From Betaproteobacteria bacterium (GTDB lineage Bacteria > Pseudomonadota > Gammaproteobacteria > Burkholderiales > Casimicrobiaceae), in the NCBI GenBank assembly GCA_018971195.1, contig JAGXBK010000003.1:1-53973 (forward strand): a DNA stretch of 53,973 nt. The letters run 5' to 3'. The notes under the pieces are model-generated. The model saw nothing but the letters and a program-made list of their open reading frames with translations, was not told the DNA's origin and searched no databases. Position numbers and translations under genes: made by a program. Below, one piece after another: positions 28,182 to 37,375 of this stretch (position 1 is the first letter of the stretch; every line of letters starts with the position of its first letter).

Positions 28182-29117
28182 TCAACGCCCGGGGTCGTGT
28201 GCCGATCGCGCCTCGCGCAGCAGCGCGTGCAGCAGCTCGACGCGCTGTGCCGCGATCCGCCCGGCACGCACGGCCGCCTGCACCGCGCAGCCGGGCTCGG
28301 TGTCGTGCCTGCAATCGCGAAACCGGCACCGGCCTGCGAGATCGCGCAGCTCGACGAAGGCGTGCTCGATCGCCGACGGTGTGCAGTGGGCGAGGCCGAA
28401 CACCGTCATCCCGGGGGAGTCGACGATCCAGCCATCGTTGCCGGCGATCCGGTAGAGCGCGGTCGACGACGTCGTGTGTCGCCCGCTGCGCAGGGCCTGC
28501 GAGATTTCGCCGATGCGCGCCTGGGTGTCCGGCAGCAGCGCGTTGATCAATGTCGACTTGCCCATGCCGGATTGGCCAATGGCGACGCTGTGCTGGGACG
28601 CGATCCACGGGCGCAGCGGCGACACGTCCTGCGTCGCCGAGACCCGCAGCACGGGGTAACCGAGTCTCGCATAGGGATCGAAGCGGGCCGCGAAGGCCTC
28701 CGAGCCGGCGAGGTCCGCCTTGTTCACGACCAGCACGAAGCGGCAGCGCTCGGTCTCCGCCGCGATGATCCAGCGGTTGAGCAGGTGCTCGTCGACGGGG
28801 ATGTCCGGCGCAACGACCCCCAGCACCTGGCTGACGTTGGCGGCGAGCAGCTTTTCGCGGAACGCATCGGACCGGTAGAAGAGATTGCGGCGGGGCAGAA
28901 CGTCGACGATGGCGCTCGTTGCGGCGCTGTGCTCGACGTCGACGCGGTCGCCGCAAGCGAGCGTCATCCGGCGCCCCTTGAGAACGCACTCGATCGTGCC
29001 GTCGCCGTCGACGTCGACGACGTAGTGCCGGCGATGGGCGGCGACGACGAGCCCGGAAACACGGCCTGCGACCGCGTGCCGGGGCCCTGCGTCCGGCGCT
29101 TCGCCGCGGGCGCTCAC
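28182..29117 (-). CDS. rsgA: Ribosome small-subunit-dependent GTPase RsgA
   Basis: The 311-residue protein is a circularly permuted GTPase that tests late 30S maturation. An OB domain (about 20-85) precedes the G domain with motif order G4-G5-G1-G3: NKAD, then GQSGMGKSTLINAL, a switch region with RHTTSSTALY, and DSPGM. The C-terminal zinc domain has CRFRDCRHDTEPGC with the Cys/His/Cys ligands. It is the last gene of a minus-strand chain. Its ATG overlaps the phhB stop (4 bp), pointing to coupled translation. Confidence 0.96.
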   Translation of the reverse strand: MSARGEAPDAGPRHAVAGRVSGLVVAAHRRHYVVDVDGDGTIECVLKGRRMTLACGDRVDVEHSAATSAIVDVLPRRNLFYRSDAFREKLLAANVSQVLGVVAPDIPVDEHLLNRWIIAAETERCRFVLVVNKADLAGSEAFAARFDPYARLGYPVLRVSATQDVSPLRPWIASQHSVAIGQSGMGKSTLINALLPDTQARIGEISQALRSGRHTTSSTALYRIAGNDGWIVDSPGMTVFGLAHCTPSAIEHAFVELRDLAGRCRFRDCRHDTEPGCAVQAAVRAGRIAAQRVELLHALLREARSAHDPGR

Positions 29118-29452
29118 CCGGCGAGCAGACGCTCGATCTTCGCGGCGCAGATCAGGTCGTTTCGCGTCACACCGCCTGCATCATGCGTCGACCACGCGAC
29201 CACGCAGCGGTTGTACGAGACCTCCAGGTCGGGATGGTGGTTCTCGCGGTTGGCGACGAATGCGATGGCGTTCACGAAGCCGATCGTCTCGTGGTAATCC
29301 GCGAAAGTCAGGGCTTTCGAGATGGCGTCGCCGCGCGGCGACCAGCCGGGAAGCGCCGCGAGCGCGCTCGCGAGCTCGTCGGAAGGCAATCGCGCTGCAC
29401 CCGGCGTGCAATGCAGCGCCGCAAGTTCGGCCAATGCGGGCTGCAGCGTCAT
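29114..29452 (-). CDS. phhB: 4a-hydroxytetrahydrobiopterin dehydratase (pterin-4a-carbinolamine dehydratase)
   Basis: The 112-residue enzyme shows the family motif with GWSPRGDAISKALTFADYHE, FVNAIAFVANRENHHPDLEVSYN, with the His-His-Pro and later His (VAWSTHDAGGVTRNDL) that form the active site. It recycles the pterin cofactor of phenylalanine hydroxylase. No phhA is in the window. Genes of this family also occur without it, where its substrate is unclear. The start at 29452 overlaps the cytochrome c stop, and its stop overlaps rsgA (both ATGA-type 4-bp overlaps). Confidence 0.93.
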   Translation of the reverse strand: MTLQPALAELAALHCTPGAARLPSDELASALAALPGWSPRGDAISKALTFADYHETIGFVNAIAFVANRENHHPDLEVSYNRCVVAWSTHDAGGVTRNDLICAAKIERLLAG

Positions 29453-29772
29453 GGCTTGAAGTGATAGTACTGCTGGTTCAGGTAGGCGGCGACGTCCTTC
29501 TCGTCGTCGGGGAAGAAGCCGGCATTGAGCTGCGTGTTGCACATCGTCACCTGCGACAGCAGCTGCGATGCGTTCTTCACGCGGCGGTCCTTGCGCAGGT
29601 AGATCGCGTTGGGATCCCCGCCGAACTTGCTTGCGTGGCAGGACTCGCAATCCTTGGTGACGAGCTTCTCGCCTTTGTGCGGGTCGCCCCTGGCGAACGG
29701 CGCCGGCTCCTGCGCCGCTGCAGTGACGGAGGTGCCGGCGAGCAGCGCTGCGAGACAGATGCGGATGATCAT
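29449..29772 (-). CDS. Small periplasmic monohaem cytochrome c
   Basis: A 107-residue exported protein: signal peptide about residues 1-20 (MIIRICLAALLAGTSVTAAA), then a class I-type cytochrome with haem motif CESCH near residue 42. A candidate axial Met lies in LLSQVTMCNTQLN, and the C-terminal helix is KDVAAYLNQQYYHFKP. It should carry electrons in the periplasm; partner unknown. The stop overlaps the phhB start by 4 bp and the gene begins 9 bp after the M48 protease stop, so all four genes appear to be one operon. Confidence 0.9.
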   Translation of the reverse strand: MIIRICLAALLAGTSVTAAAQEPAPFARGDPHKGEKLVTKDCESCHASKFGGDPNAIYLRKDRRVKNASQLLSQVTMCNTQLNAGFFPDDEKDVAAYLNQQYYHFKP

Positions 29773-29781
29773 CGCGACTCC

Positions 29782-31068
29782 TCAGGCGGTGGCAGGGGAG
29801 GACGCAAGCGACATGAGGCGCTCGACACGCTGGCTCGCCGGCGGATGCGAATCGTAGAAAGCGGAATAGACCGGGTCGGGAGTCAGCGTCGACGCGTTGT
29901 CCTCGTAGAGCTTGATGAGCGCAGTCCCCAGGGCCGCGGCCGACGCGTTGCGGGCGGCAAAGGCGTCGGCCTCGAACTCGTGGCGCCGCGAATACGCAGT
30001 GGCGACAGGGGCGAGGGCGAACGTGAACGCCGGCAGCGCGAGCATGAACAGCGCGAGCGCGACGCCGGGCCGCGACATGGCGACCGCGATCTCGGAAGCA
30101 GGGATGCCGAGCCCCGCATAGAACCAGCCCGCCTTGATCAGCCAGGCGAGCAGCCCGAGCAGGACGAGCGACAGGGCCGCCGACCATGCGATGCGCTTGG
30201 CGATGTGGCGCAGGCGGAAATGCCCCAGCTCGTGGGCCAGCACCGCCTCGGTCTCCTCCGGCGACAGGCGCGCCAGCAGCGTATCGAAGAATACGACGCG
30301 CTTGGCGGGGCCGAAACCCGAGAAATACGCGTTGCCGTGACCCGATCGCTTCGACCCGTCGATCACGAACAGCCCGGCGGCACGGAAATCGCATCGTGCG
30401 AGCAGCCGCTCGATTCGATCACGGGCGGCGCCCGGCGGCAACGGCGAGAAGCGGTTGAAGAGTGGAGCGATCACCGTCGGGTAGAGTACGAGCAGCAGCA
30501 GCTGGAACCCCATCCAGGCGAGCCATACCCAGAGCCACCAATCGGCGCCCGCGCCCCGCATCATCCACAGGACCAGGACGGCGAGCGGCAGCCCGAGCGC
30601 GACGCCGACGGCGAGACCCTTGGCGATGTCGGTGACCCAGACGCGCAGCGTCGTGTGGTTGAATCCGAAGCGCTCCTCGATCCGGAACGTGCGCCACCAG
30701 GAGAACGGGAGCGAGGCGATGCCGCCGATTGCCGCGACGGCGCCGAGCAGCATCACGTCGCGGAAGACGGGGGACAGCGACAGCGCCTCGGTGGCACGGA
30801 TCAGGCCGGCCAGGCCCCCGCCCAGCGTCAGTCCCAGCAGGACCGCGGCATCGGCGGCAGTCTCGATCAGGCCGAAGGCTTGCTTGGCGACCGTGTAGTC
30901 CGCCGCCTTGCGGTGCGCCGCGACGTCGATCTTGCTCGCGAAGGCCGCCGGGGTCGCGTCGCGATGCGCCCGGACGTAGAAGATCTGGCGGCGCGCGAGC
31001 CACAGGCGCAGCGCGATCGACGACGCCAGTGCGACAACGAATGCAGCGGTGAAGAATGCGGCGCTCAC
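29782..31068 (-). CDS. M48 family (Ste24/CAAX protease 1-like) membrane metallopeptidase
   Basis: A 428-residue protein with about seven transmembrane helices, the conserved Ste24 stretch SLPFSWWRTFRIEERFGFNHTT (read as two parts, SWWRTF and EERFGFNHTT), the zinc motif VLAHELGHFRLRHI and the third ligand in SRRHEFEADAFA. Bacterial members are inner-membrane zinc proteases; substrates here are unknown. It is the first gene of the minus-strand chain to rsgA and is divergent from orn over 79 bp. Confidence 0.92.
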   Translation of the reverse strand: MSAAFFTAAFVVALASSIALRLWLARRQIFYVRAHRDATPAAFASKIDVAAHRKAADYTVAKQAFGLIETAADAAVLLGLTLGGGLAGLIRATEALSLSPVFRDVMLLGAVAAIGGIASLPFSWWRTFRIEERFGFNHTTLRVWVTDIAKGLAVGVALGLPLAVLVLWMMRGAGADWWLWVWLAWMGFQLLLLVLYPTVIAPLFNRFSPLPPGAARDRIERLLARCDFRAAGLFVIDGSKRSGHGNAYFSGFGPAKRVVFFDTLLARLSPEETEAVLAHELGHFRLRHIAKRIAWSAALSLVLLGLLAWLIKAGWFYAGLGIPASEIAVAMSRPGVALALFMLALPAFTFALAPVATAYSRRHEFEADAFAARNASAAALGTALIKLYEDNASTLTPDPVYSAFYDSHPPASQRVERLMSLASSPATA

Positions 31069-31147
31069 AACCGATCGATCGTGCCCCGGGCCACGGACGC
31101 GCCGGGGCGTGTGCTAAATTGACCCATTCATTCTACGCCTACGGGAC

Positions 31148-31693
31148 ATGCCGCAAGACGCGAATCGCCTGATCTGGATCGACCTCGAGATGACGGGACT
31201 CAAGCCCGACACCGACCGCATCATCGAGATGGCGCTGGTCGTGACCGACCACCGGCTCGAGACCGTGGCGCAGTCACCGGTGTATGTCGTCCACCAGGAC
31301 GGCGTCGTGCTCGACGCGATGGATGCCTGGAACCAGGCGACGCACGGCCGCTCGGGCCTGGTCGACCGGGTGAAGGCGTCGACCGCAACCGAAGCCGAGG
31401 TCGAGGCGGCGGCGCTCGCGTTCCTGGGGGAGCACGTGCCCGCCAAGGCATCGCCCATGTGCGGCAATTCGATCTGCCAGGACCGCCGCTTCCTCGCTCG
31501 CCACATGCCGGCGCTGGAGGAGTGGTTCCACTATCGGAATCTCGACGTGTCGACGCTGAAGGAACTCGCGCGGCGCTGGAGGCCGGATCTGATGAAAGGC
31601 GTTCCGAAGGAAGGCAAGCACGAGGCGCTTGCCGACGTCCACGAATCGATCGCGGAGCTGCGCTACTACCGCGAGCATCTGCTGAAGCTCTGA
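31148..31693 (+). CDS. orn: Oligoribonuclease
   Basis: The 181-residue DEDDh exonuclease degrades 2-5-nt RNA and pGpG, the breakdown product of cyclic di-GMP, and is usually essential. Motifs: [11 protein letters not shown] (Asp, Glu), [15 protein letters not shown] (Asp), and [20 protein letters not shown] (His, Asp). The start at 31148 follows tacggg. A possible -10 (taaatt, 31115-31120, with an upstream tgc) lies 27 nt before. It is divergent from the M48 protease, an arrangement common in betaproteobacteria. Confidence 0.97.
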   Translation: MPQDANRLIWIDLEMTGLKPDTDRIIEMALVVTDHRLETVAQSPVYVVHQDGVVLDAMDAWNQATHGRSGLVDRVKASTATEAEVEAAALAFLGEHVPAKASPMCGNSICQDRRFLARHMPALEEWFHYRNLDVSTLKELARRWRPDLMKGVPKEGKHEALADVHESIAELRYYREHLLKL

Positions 31694-31750
31694 CCCGCAG
31701 CCGGCGCGATCACGCCCACGCGTGCGCAGCCAGGCGACGAACTCGCAACG

Positions 31751-32320
31751 ATGAAATTCTGCAGCCAATGCGGCTCGGACCGCATCGAACTCCGGGTTCC
31801 CGATGGCGACTCGCTGCCGCGTTTCGTCTGCGGCGCCTGTGGAACGATCCACTACCAGAACCCCAAGATCGTCGTCGGCTGCCTGCCCGAGTGGAAGGAT
31901 CAGGTCCTGATGTGCCGGCGCGCGATCCAGCCGCGATTCGGGTTGTGGACGCTGCCCGCAGGCTTCCTCGAGAACGGCGAGACGCTGGCGGCGGGCGCGA
32001 TGCGCGAAACGCTGGAGGAGGCGGGTGCGCGGGTGGAACTGGGGCCGCTCTACACGGTGATCAGCCTGCCGTACATCAGTCAGGTCTACATGATGTTCCG
32101 CGCGCGGCTGGTGGACCTCGATTTCGCGCCGGGTCCCGAAAGCCTCGAAGTCGCGCTGTTCGAGGAAACCGGGATCCCCTGGGAGGAGGTCGCGTTCCGG
32201 ACCATTGCCAGGACGCTGCGCAACTACTTTCTGGATCGCCGCATGGGCTCGTTCGAAATGCACGTCAGCGCCCTGGAGAAACGCCCACCGCTGCCCCCGG
32301 ACCTGCTTGCCGCTGGCTGA
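31751..32320 (+). CDS. NUDIX hydrolase with N-terminal zinc ribbon
   Basis: A 189-residue protein with an N-terminal ribbon (CSQCGSD ... FVCGACGTIHYQNP, four Cys), as in NudC-like enzymes, and a complete Nudix box AGFLENGETLAAGAMRETLEEAGA with the REXXEEXG core. It likely hydrolyses a nucleoside diphosphate derivative such as NADH or ADP-ribose, but the NudC substrate motif SQPWPFPxS is not present. It lies 57 bp after orn. Its last 56 bp overlap the 3' end of the convergent DUF1850 gene. Confidence 0.9.
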   Translation: MKFCSQCGSDRIELRVPDGDSLPRFVCGACGTIHYQNPKIVVGCLPEWKDQVLMCRRAIQPRFGLWTLPAGFLENGETLAAGAMRETLEEAGARVELGPLYTVISLPYISQVYMMFRARLVDLDFAPGPESLEVALFEETGIPWEEVAFRTIARTLRNYFLDRRMGSFEMHVSALEKRPPLPPDLLAAG

Positions 32321-32702
32321 GTCGGCGCTGGCAGGCGCGGACGTCGACGACACCGGCGGCGTCCCCGGTGCCGACCAGCGTGTGCAGCGGCGTGCAATGA
32401 CTCGCCCAGCAGATGTCGTAGTCGTGCGTGTACGGCGACAGCGTCAGACGCAACTGCGCAAGCGGCGGCAACGCCGGACGCCAGGTCCACCAGCCGTCCT
32501 GCAGTCGTGCGCCCGGTCCCGGTTCCATCCCGGCGCCCGAACCCCGGACGCGCGCATGATCGAGGACCAACCGCGCGCCATCGATCCGGTAGTGTTCGTC
32601 CCAGCGCGTCTTTTCGACCGAATGGGTCCAGGCGACGTTGAACTCCTGTGCGGGAATGCTGGCGCGCAATGCTCCCGCGACCAGCAGGCAGACCGCGTTC
32701 AA
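32265..32702 (-). CDS. DUF1850 protein of the TAXI-TRAP system
   Basis: A 145-residue protein with the DUF1850 pattern: an early hydrophobic stretch, FNVAWTHSVEKTRWDEHYRI, GARLVLDHARVRGSGAGMEP and LSPYTHDYDICW. Such genes commonly sit behind TAXI-type TRAP permeases, as here, 46 bp downstream. Function is unknown; a periplasmic or membrane accessory role in transport is inferred. The frame begins with TTG at 32702, and no ATG or GTG in this frame is obvious upstream, so the N-terminus is uncertain. The 3' end runs into the NUDIX gene. Confidence 0.8.
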   Translation of the reverse strand: MNAVCLLVAGALRASIPAQEFNVAWTHSVEKTRWDEHYRIDGARLVLDHARVRGSGAGMEPGPGARLQDGWWTWRPALPPLAQLRLTLSPYTHDYDICWASHCTPLHTLVGTGDAAGVVDVRACQRRLSQRQAGPGAAVGVSPGR

Positions 32703-32748
32703 GCGCGATGGGCGGCGAGGCGCATGGCCGGGCCGCCGCCGTCCTCGC

Positions 32749-34824
32749 TCACGCCGGCACCTTCACCGGCGGCTGCGCGCGGCGTGAGCGCCAGACGTGC
32801 CAGGCGATGAATCCCGCGGTCGCGACGAATCCGGCCTGGTCGGTCCAGGGCACTGCCGCGACCAGCAGCGCAGCCGCACCGAATGCGACGAAGCGCTCGA
32901 GCCAGTTCAGCCGCGCGCGCAGGTAGCCGACGGCTGCGCCACCCCACAGCCCGATCGCCACGAGCGCTTTGAACACCACGTAGAGCACGGCAACAATCGA
33001 CAGGCTCTCCCCGGGCTTTGCCGTCTGCAGCATCAGCGCCGGATCGTAGACCGCCATGTAGGGAATCACGAATCCGGCGATGGCGATGTGGGTCGCTTTC
33101 CAGCCGATCTTCATCGGTGATGCCTTGGCGATCGAGGCCGCGGCGAACGCAGCCAGCGCGACCGGCGGCGTCAGGTCGGCCATGATCCCGAAATAGAACA
33201 CGAACATGTGTGACACGATCAGCGGAACGCCGAGCTTCAGCAGCGCCGGCGCGGCGATCGCGCTGGTGATGATGTAGTTCGGGATCGTCGGGATGCCCAT
33301 GCCCAGGATCAGGCACACGATCATCGTCAGCAGCAGCGACAGGAACAGGCTTTCCGAACCCACGTGCAGGACGAACTCGGCGAAGTTCGACGCGGTGCCG
33401 GTCAGCGTCAGCACGCCGATGATGACCCCGACGATCGCGCAGGCGATGCCGACCGGGACGGCCTGGCGGGCGCCGTCGACCAGGCTGTTGCGCATGATGC
33501 GCAGCGTCGCGTGCCCGCCCTTGATCGTGAAATTGACGGCAACGAGGAGCGCGATGGCGACGATGATCGGCCAGATCCCGTACTTGAAGAACGAGGCGGT
33601 GGCGAGCCCGAGCGCGATCCAGAACCCGAGCCGGAACGCCGTCGATCCGAATCCCGAGGCGATGCCGACGCCGAGGATCAGCATGGACGTCAGCGCCAGC
33701 CCGATGATCCCCGAGAACATCGGGGTGAAGCCGTCGAACAGCATGAACACCAGCACGGCGAGCGGCAGCAGCAGGTACCAGCGCCGGCCGATCGCCTGCC
33801 ACGGATTGGGGCATTCCTCCTTCGGCAGGCCCATCAAGCCCGCGCGCCCCGCTTCGAGGTGCACCATCCAGAATGCCGTCGCGTAGTAGAGGATGGCGGG
33901 AACGACTGCAGCCTTGACGATGGTGACGTAGGGCACGTTGAGGGTCTCGGCCATGATGAACGCGACCGCGCCCATGACTGGCGGCATGATCTGCCCACCC
34001 ATGCTCGATGTCGCCTCGACCGCGCCGGCGAAGATCGACGAATAACCGAATCGCTTCATCAGCGGAATCGTGAACTGGCCAACGGTCAAAACATTTGCGA
34101 TCCCCGAGCCCGAGATCGTGCCCATCATCCCGGACGAGATCACCGCGACTTTCGCCGGGCCACCACGTGACTGGCCGACGAACCCCAGCGCGATGCTGTT
34201 GAACAGGTTGATCATCCCGGCATGCTCGAGGAAGGTTCCGAACAGGATGAACAGGAAGATGTAGGTGGCGGACACCAGCGTCGGAATCCCGAAGATCCCC
34301 TCGGTGCCCAGATAGAGCTGCGAAATGAACTGGTCGACACCGAACGGTCGATGCGCGATCGCGTCGGGCAGGTACTGACCGAACATGCCGTAGGCGAGGA
34401 AGATCGCACAGATCGTCGGCAGCGCGTTGCCCAGCACGCGGCGCGCCGCTTCGAACAGCAGGATGATGAACAGCGCACCGACGACGAGGTCGGTCATGCT
34501 GGGGTCGCCGGCGCGCTGAATCAGCGCCTGCTCGAACACCAGGTGATAGAGGCCGATCATGAAGCAGCAAAGCGCGATCAGCCCGTCGTGGACCGCGATG
34601 CGGCTGCGGTTCGCCCTGGCTGATACCGGGTGGATCAGGTACGCCAGCGCGAGCAGGAAGCCGACGTGGATCGAACGCGTCGGCAGGCTCGACAGCGGCG
34701 CGAACGCCGCGATGATCAGCTGGTAGGTCGAGAATGCGAGCGCCACCCCGGCCACGAGCCTGGCTGCGTGGCCGGTGAGTTCGCGCTTGACGCCGGTTTC
34801 GTCGAAGGCGGCGTCGTGGGACAT
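32749..34824 (-). CDS. TRAP transporter fused permease (TAXI type)
   Basis: A 691-residue inner-membrane protein with many transmembrane helices. It fuses the small (DctQ-like) N-terminal and large (DctM-like) parts. Typical TAXI permease stretches are YLIHPVSARANRSRIAVHD, LYLGTEGIFGIPTLVSATY, GMMGTISGSGIANVLTVGQF, AVEATSSMGGQIMPPVMGA and LGMGIPTIPNYIITSAIAAP. It imports an organic anion (substrate unknown) driven by an ion gradient. The ATG at 34824 overlaps the stop of the binding-protein gene (TAATG), so a longer upstream frame is ignored. Confidence 0.94.
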   Translation of the reverse strand: MSHDAAFDETGVKRELTGHAARLVAGVALAFSTYQLIIAAFAPLSSLPTRSIHVGFLLALAYLIHPVSARANRSRIAVHDGLIALCCFMIGLYHLVFEQALIQRAGDPSMTDLVVGALFIILLFEAARRVLGNALPTICAIFLAYGMFGQYLPDAIAHRPFGVDQFISQLYLGTEGIFGIPTLVSATYIFLFILFGTFLEHAGMINLFNSIALGFVGQSRGGPAKVAVISSGMMGTISGSGIANVLTVGQFTIPLMKRFGYSSIFAGAVEATSSMGGQIMPPVMGAVAFIMAETLNVPYVTIVKAAVVPAILYYATAFWMVHLEAGRAGLMGLPKEECPNPWQAIGRRWYLLLPLAVLVFMLFDGFTPMFSGIIGLALTSMLILGVGIASGFGSTAFRLGFWIALGLATASFFKYGIWPIIVAIALLVAVNFTIKGGHATLRIMRNSLVDGARQAVPVGIACAIVGVIIGVLTLTGTASNFAEFVLHVGSESLFLSLLLTMIVCLILGMGIPTIPNYIITSAIAAPALLKLGVPLIVSHMFVFYFGIMADLTPPVALAAFAAASIAKASPMKIGWKATHIAIAGFVIPYMAVYDPALMLQTAKPGESLSIVAVLYVVFKALVAIGLWGGAAVGYLRARLNWLERFVAFGAAALLVAAVPWTDQAGFVATAGFIAWHVWRSRRAQPPVKVPA

Positions 34825-35783
34825 TACTTCAGGATCCCGATTTCCCTGTAATACCTGGCTGCGCCCGGATGCAACGGGATCGGCATACCGGTGAGTGCGT
34901 GCTGGAGATCGATCGCCTTGGCCGCCGAGTGCGCCGCGACGAGGTCGGGAAGGCTCGTCCACAGGGCCTTGGTCATGCCGTAGACGATGTCGTCGCTGAC
35001 GCCTGCGCGCGTGACCAGGAAGTTCGGCACAGCCGCGGTCGGGACGTCGGTCTTCTGGCCGATATAGGTGTTGGCAGGGATCGTCGCCGACAGGTAGGCG
35101 GGATCGTTGGTCTTCTTGATGATGTCCTCCGGGATCGGCACCACGACGATGGCCACCGATGCCGCGAGGTCACGCAGCGAGGAGACGCCGAGCCCCGCGG
35201 ACTGCAGTGTCGCGTCGAGCTGGCGATTCTTCATCAGCTCGACCGACTCGCCGAAAGGCAGGTATTCGGTCTTGCTGAAATCCTCGTACTTGAGACCGGC
35301 AGCCTTGAAGATTGCCCGCGCGTTCAGCTCGGTCCCCGAGGCCGGGGCACCGACCGAGACGCGCTTGCCCTTGAGATCGGCGAGGGTCTTGATGCCCGAG
35401 TCGGCCAGCGCGACGATCTGGATGTAGTTCGGGTAGATCGCGGCGACGCCGCGGAGCTTCTTCAGCGGCAGCTTGAACCCCGCGTCCTTGTTGCCTTTCC
35501 AGGCGTCCGACAGCGAATCGCCCAGCGTGAAAGCGAGCTCGCCGCGCCCCGCCTCGAGCAGGTTCAGGTTTTCGACCGACGCCTTGGTCGCCTGCACCGA
35601 AGTCTTGACCGAAGGCAGGCTCTTCCCGATCGCATTGGCGAGCGCGACGCCGAGTGGATAATAAACGCCGCTGGTTCCGCCGGTCAGAACGTTGACATAG
35701 GTTTCCGCCGCGAATGCGGCGGGCGCAGTGACGGCCACTGCGCCGGCAAGCAGAAAGCCCAGGGCCTTGCGGATCGGATTCAT
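34824..35783 (-). CDS. TAXI family TRAP transporter solute-binding protein
   Basis: The 319-residue periplasmic receptor has a signal peptide MNPIRKALGFLLAGAVAVTA with cleavage after AAFA. The mature start TYVNVLTGGTSGVYYPLG is the TAXI signature, followed by LNLLEAGRGELAFTLGDSL, LKGKRVSVGAPASGTELNAR and the tail IPLHPGAARYYREIGI. It captures the ligand (for the family, glutamate/glutarate-like or other carboxylates; here unknown) and delivers it to the fused permease. The start at 35783 follows gggaggatgc. Confidence 0.95.
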   Translation of the reverse strand: MNPIRKALGFLLAGAVAVTAPAAFAAETYVNVLTGGTSGVYYPLGVALANAIGKSLPSVKTSVQATKASVENLNLLEAGRGELAFTLGDSLSDAWKGNKDAGFKLPLKKLRGVAAIYPNYIQIVALADSGIKTLADLKGKRVSVGAPASGTELNARAIFKAAGLKYEDFSKTEYLPFGESVELMKNRQLDATLQSAGLGVSSLRDLAASVAIVVVPIPEDIIKKTNDPAYLSATIPANTYIGQKTDVPTAAVPNFLVTRAGVSDDIVYGMTKALWTSLPDLVAAHSAAKAIDLQHALTGMPIPLHPGAARYYREIGILK

Positions 35784-35997
35784 GCATCCTCCCAGATGAG
35801 TGCGCTCCGCGATTCGTTTCGCATTCGCGCGACAGACAACGATCATCGTTCGGTGGGCGCGCCCGGCGCCGATGCTGCGCGGCGATTATAGTGCACGGCG
35901 GCTGCGCGCGCCGTCATGCTCGACTGGCGCGGGAGACCGGTGCCGCCCGACGAGCAGGACTTTCGCGGCTTCGATGCCGGCGACGCCGGCCATACGC

Positions 35998-37365
35998 TCA
36001 GAACGGAAGCTCCAGCCCCGGCTTCGCGCCGGTCAGCACCCGGCGGAATTCACGCTGGATGCGCTCCAGCGCCGCGCGATCGTCGGCCTCGAAGCGCAGG
36101 ACGATCATCGGTGTCGTGTTGGAGGCGCGGGCGAGGCCGAAACCATCCGCGTACTCGACCCGCAGGCCGTCGATGCGGATCACCTCGGAGGCGCCGGGAA
36201 ACCTCGCATCGGCCTGGAGCCTCGCGATCAGTGAATGCTGCTCGCCTTCGGCGCAGGAAAGATTGAGCTCGGGCGTCGACACAGCATCGGGAAGCGCATC
36301 GAGCACTGCCGCGGGATCGGCGTCGCGCGTGAGGATCTCGAGCAGCCGCGCCCCGGCATAGATCGCGTCGTCGAAGCCGTACCAGCGCTCGCCGAAGAAG
36401 GTATGGCCGCTCATTTCCCCGGCCAATGCCGCACCGACTTCCTTCATCTTGGCCTTGATCAGCGAGTGCCCGGTCTTCCACAGCAGGGGGACGCCGCCGT
36501 GGCGCTCGATCCATGGCTTGAGATTCCGCGTGGACTTGACGTCGTAGATGATCGTCGCGCCGGGCACGCGCGACAGGACGTCGGCGGCGAACAGCATCAG
36601 CTGGCGGTCCGGATAGATGACGTTGCCCGCAGGCGTCACGACCCCGAGGCGGTCGCCGTCGCCGTCGAACGCGAGCCCGATCTCGCAGTCGCCCTGCGCC
36701 AGCCTGCGCTTGAGGTCTGCGAGGTTCCTGGGTTGCGACGGATCGGGATGGTGGTTGGGAAACGTTCCGTCGACCTCGCAGAACAGCTCGACCACGTCGC
36801 AGCCCAGTCGGCGGTAGAGCGCGGGCGCGTACGCGCCGGCCACCCCGTTGCCGCAGTCGACGGCGATGCGGATCGGGCGTGCGAGGTGGATCCCGGCAAT
36901 GACGCGCTCGAAGTACGCCGGGACGATGTCCACGCTTCGGATGTCGCCGGCGCCCGATGCCAGCTCGCCGCACTCGATGCGCTGGCGCAGGTCCTGGATC
37001 GCGGCACCCGACAGCGTCGTCCCGTCGATTACCATCTTGAGCCCGTTGTAGTCGGGGGGATTGTGGCTGCCGGTGACCATGACGGCGCATTCGGTGCCCA
37101 GATGACGGGCGGCGAAGTAGGTCATCGGTGTCGCCACCATGCCGATGTCGATCACGTCGACGCCGGCGGCGCGTATGCCATCGGCGAGTGCGCCGGCGAG
37201 CTCGGGACCCGACAGTCGCCCGTCGCGGCCGACGGCGATGGCGCTGCGCCCGCGCTCATGGGCAAGGCTGCCGAGCGCCTGGCCGACCCTGCGCACGACG
37301 TCGGGGGTGAGCGTGCGCCCGACGACGCCGCGGATGTCGTAGGCCTTGAAGATCTCGGGACTCAT
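35998..37365 (-). CDS. Phosphomannomutase/phosphoglucomutase
   Basis: The 455-residue alpha-D-phosphohexomutase of AlgC/ManB type interconverts hexose 1- and 6-phosphates for polysaccharide precursors. Motifs: FKAYDIRGVVGRTL at the N-terminus, the phosphoserine loop MVTGSHNPPDYNG, metal loop LAFDGDGDRLGVV, sugar loop GGVPLLWKTGHSLIKAKMKE with GEMSGHTFF, and phosphate loop near DGLRVEYADGFGLARASNTTP. The start at 37365 (MSPEIFKAYD) is chosen over 37461 by family length. It lies 10 bp after the YheT-like gene. The 214 bp before the TAXI gene hold nothing recognisable beyond that gene's leader. Confidence 0.94.
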   Translation of the reverse strand: MSPEIFKAYDIRGVVGRTLTPDVVRRVGQALGSLAHERGRSAIAVGRDGRLSGPELAGALADGIRAAGVDVIDIGMVATPMTYFAARHLGTECAVMVTGSHNPPDYNGLKMVIDGTTLSGAAIQDLRQRIECGELASGAGDIRSVDIVPAYFERVIAGIHLARPIRIAVDCGNGVAGAYAPALYRRLGCDVVELFCEVDGTFPNHHPDPSQPRNLADLKRRLAQGDCEIGLAFDGDGDRLGVVTPAGNVIYPDRQLMLFAADVLSRVPGATIIYDVKSTRNLKPWIERHGGVPLLWKTGHSLIKAKMKEVGAALAGEMSGHTFFGERWYGFDDAIYAGARLLEILTRDADPAAVLDALPDAVSTPELNLSCAEGEQHSLIARLQADARFPGASEVIRIDGLRVEYADGFGLARASNTTPMIVLRFEADDRAALERIQREFRRVLTGAKPGLELPF

Positions 37366-37375
37366 CGTAGGGAAT

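Noticed and set aside
25147-28455. A 1102-codon plus-strand frame over ETF-QO and the CobD-like gene
   Set aside because: It is antisense to ETF-QO and out of frame with the CobD-like gene; low-complexity Arg-rich translation without any motif.
35916-36266. A 116-codon plus-strand frame at the end of the phosphomutase gene
   Set aside because: Most of it is antisense to the mutase, and its translation is Arg/Ser-rich with no motif.
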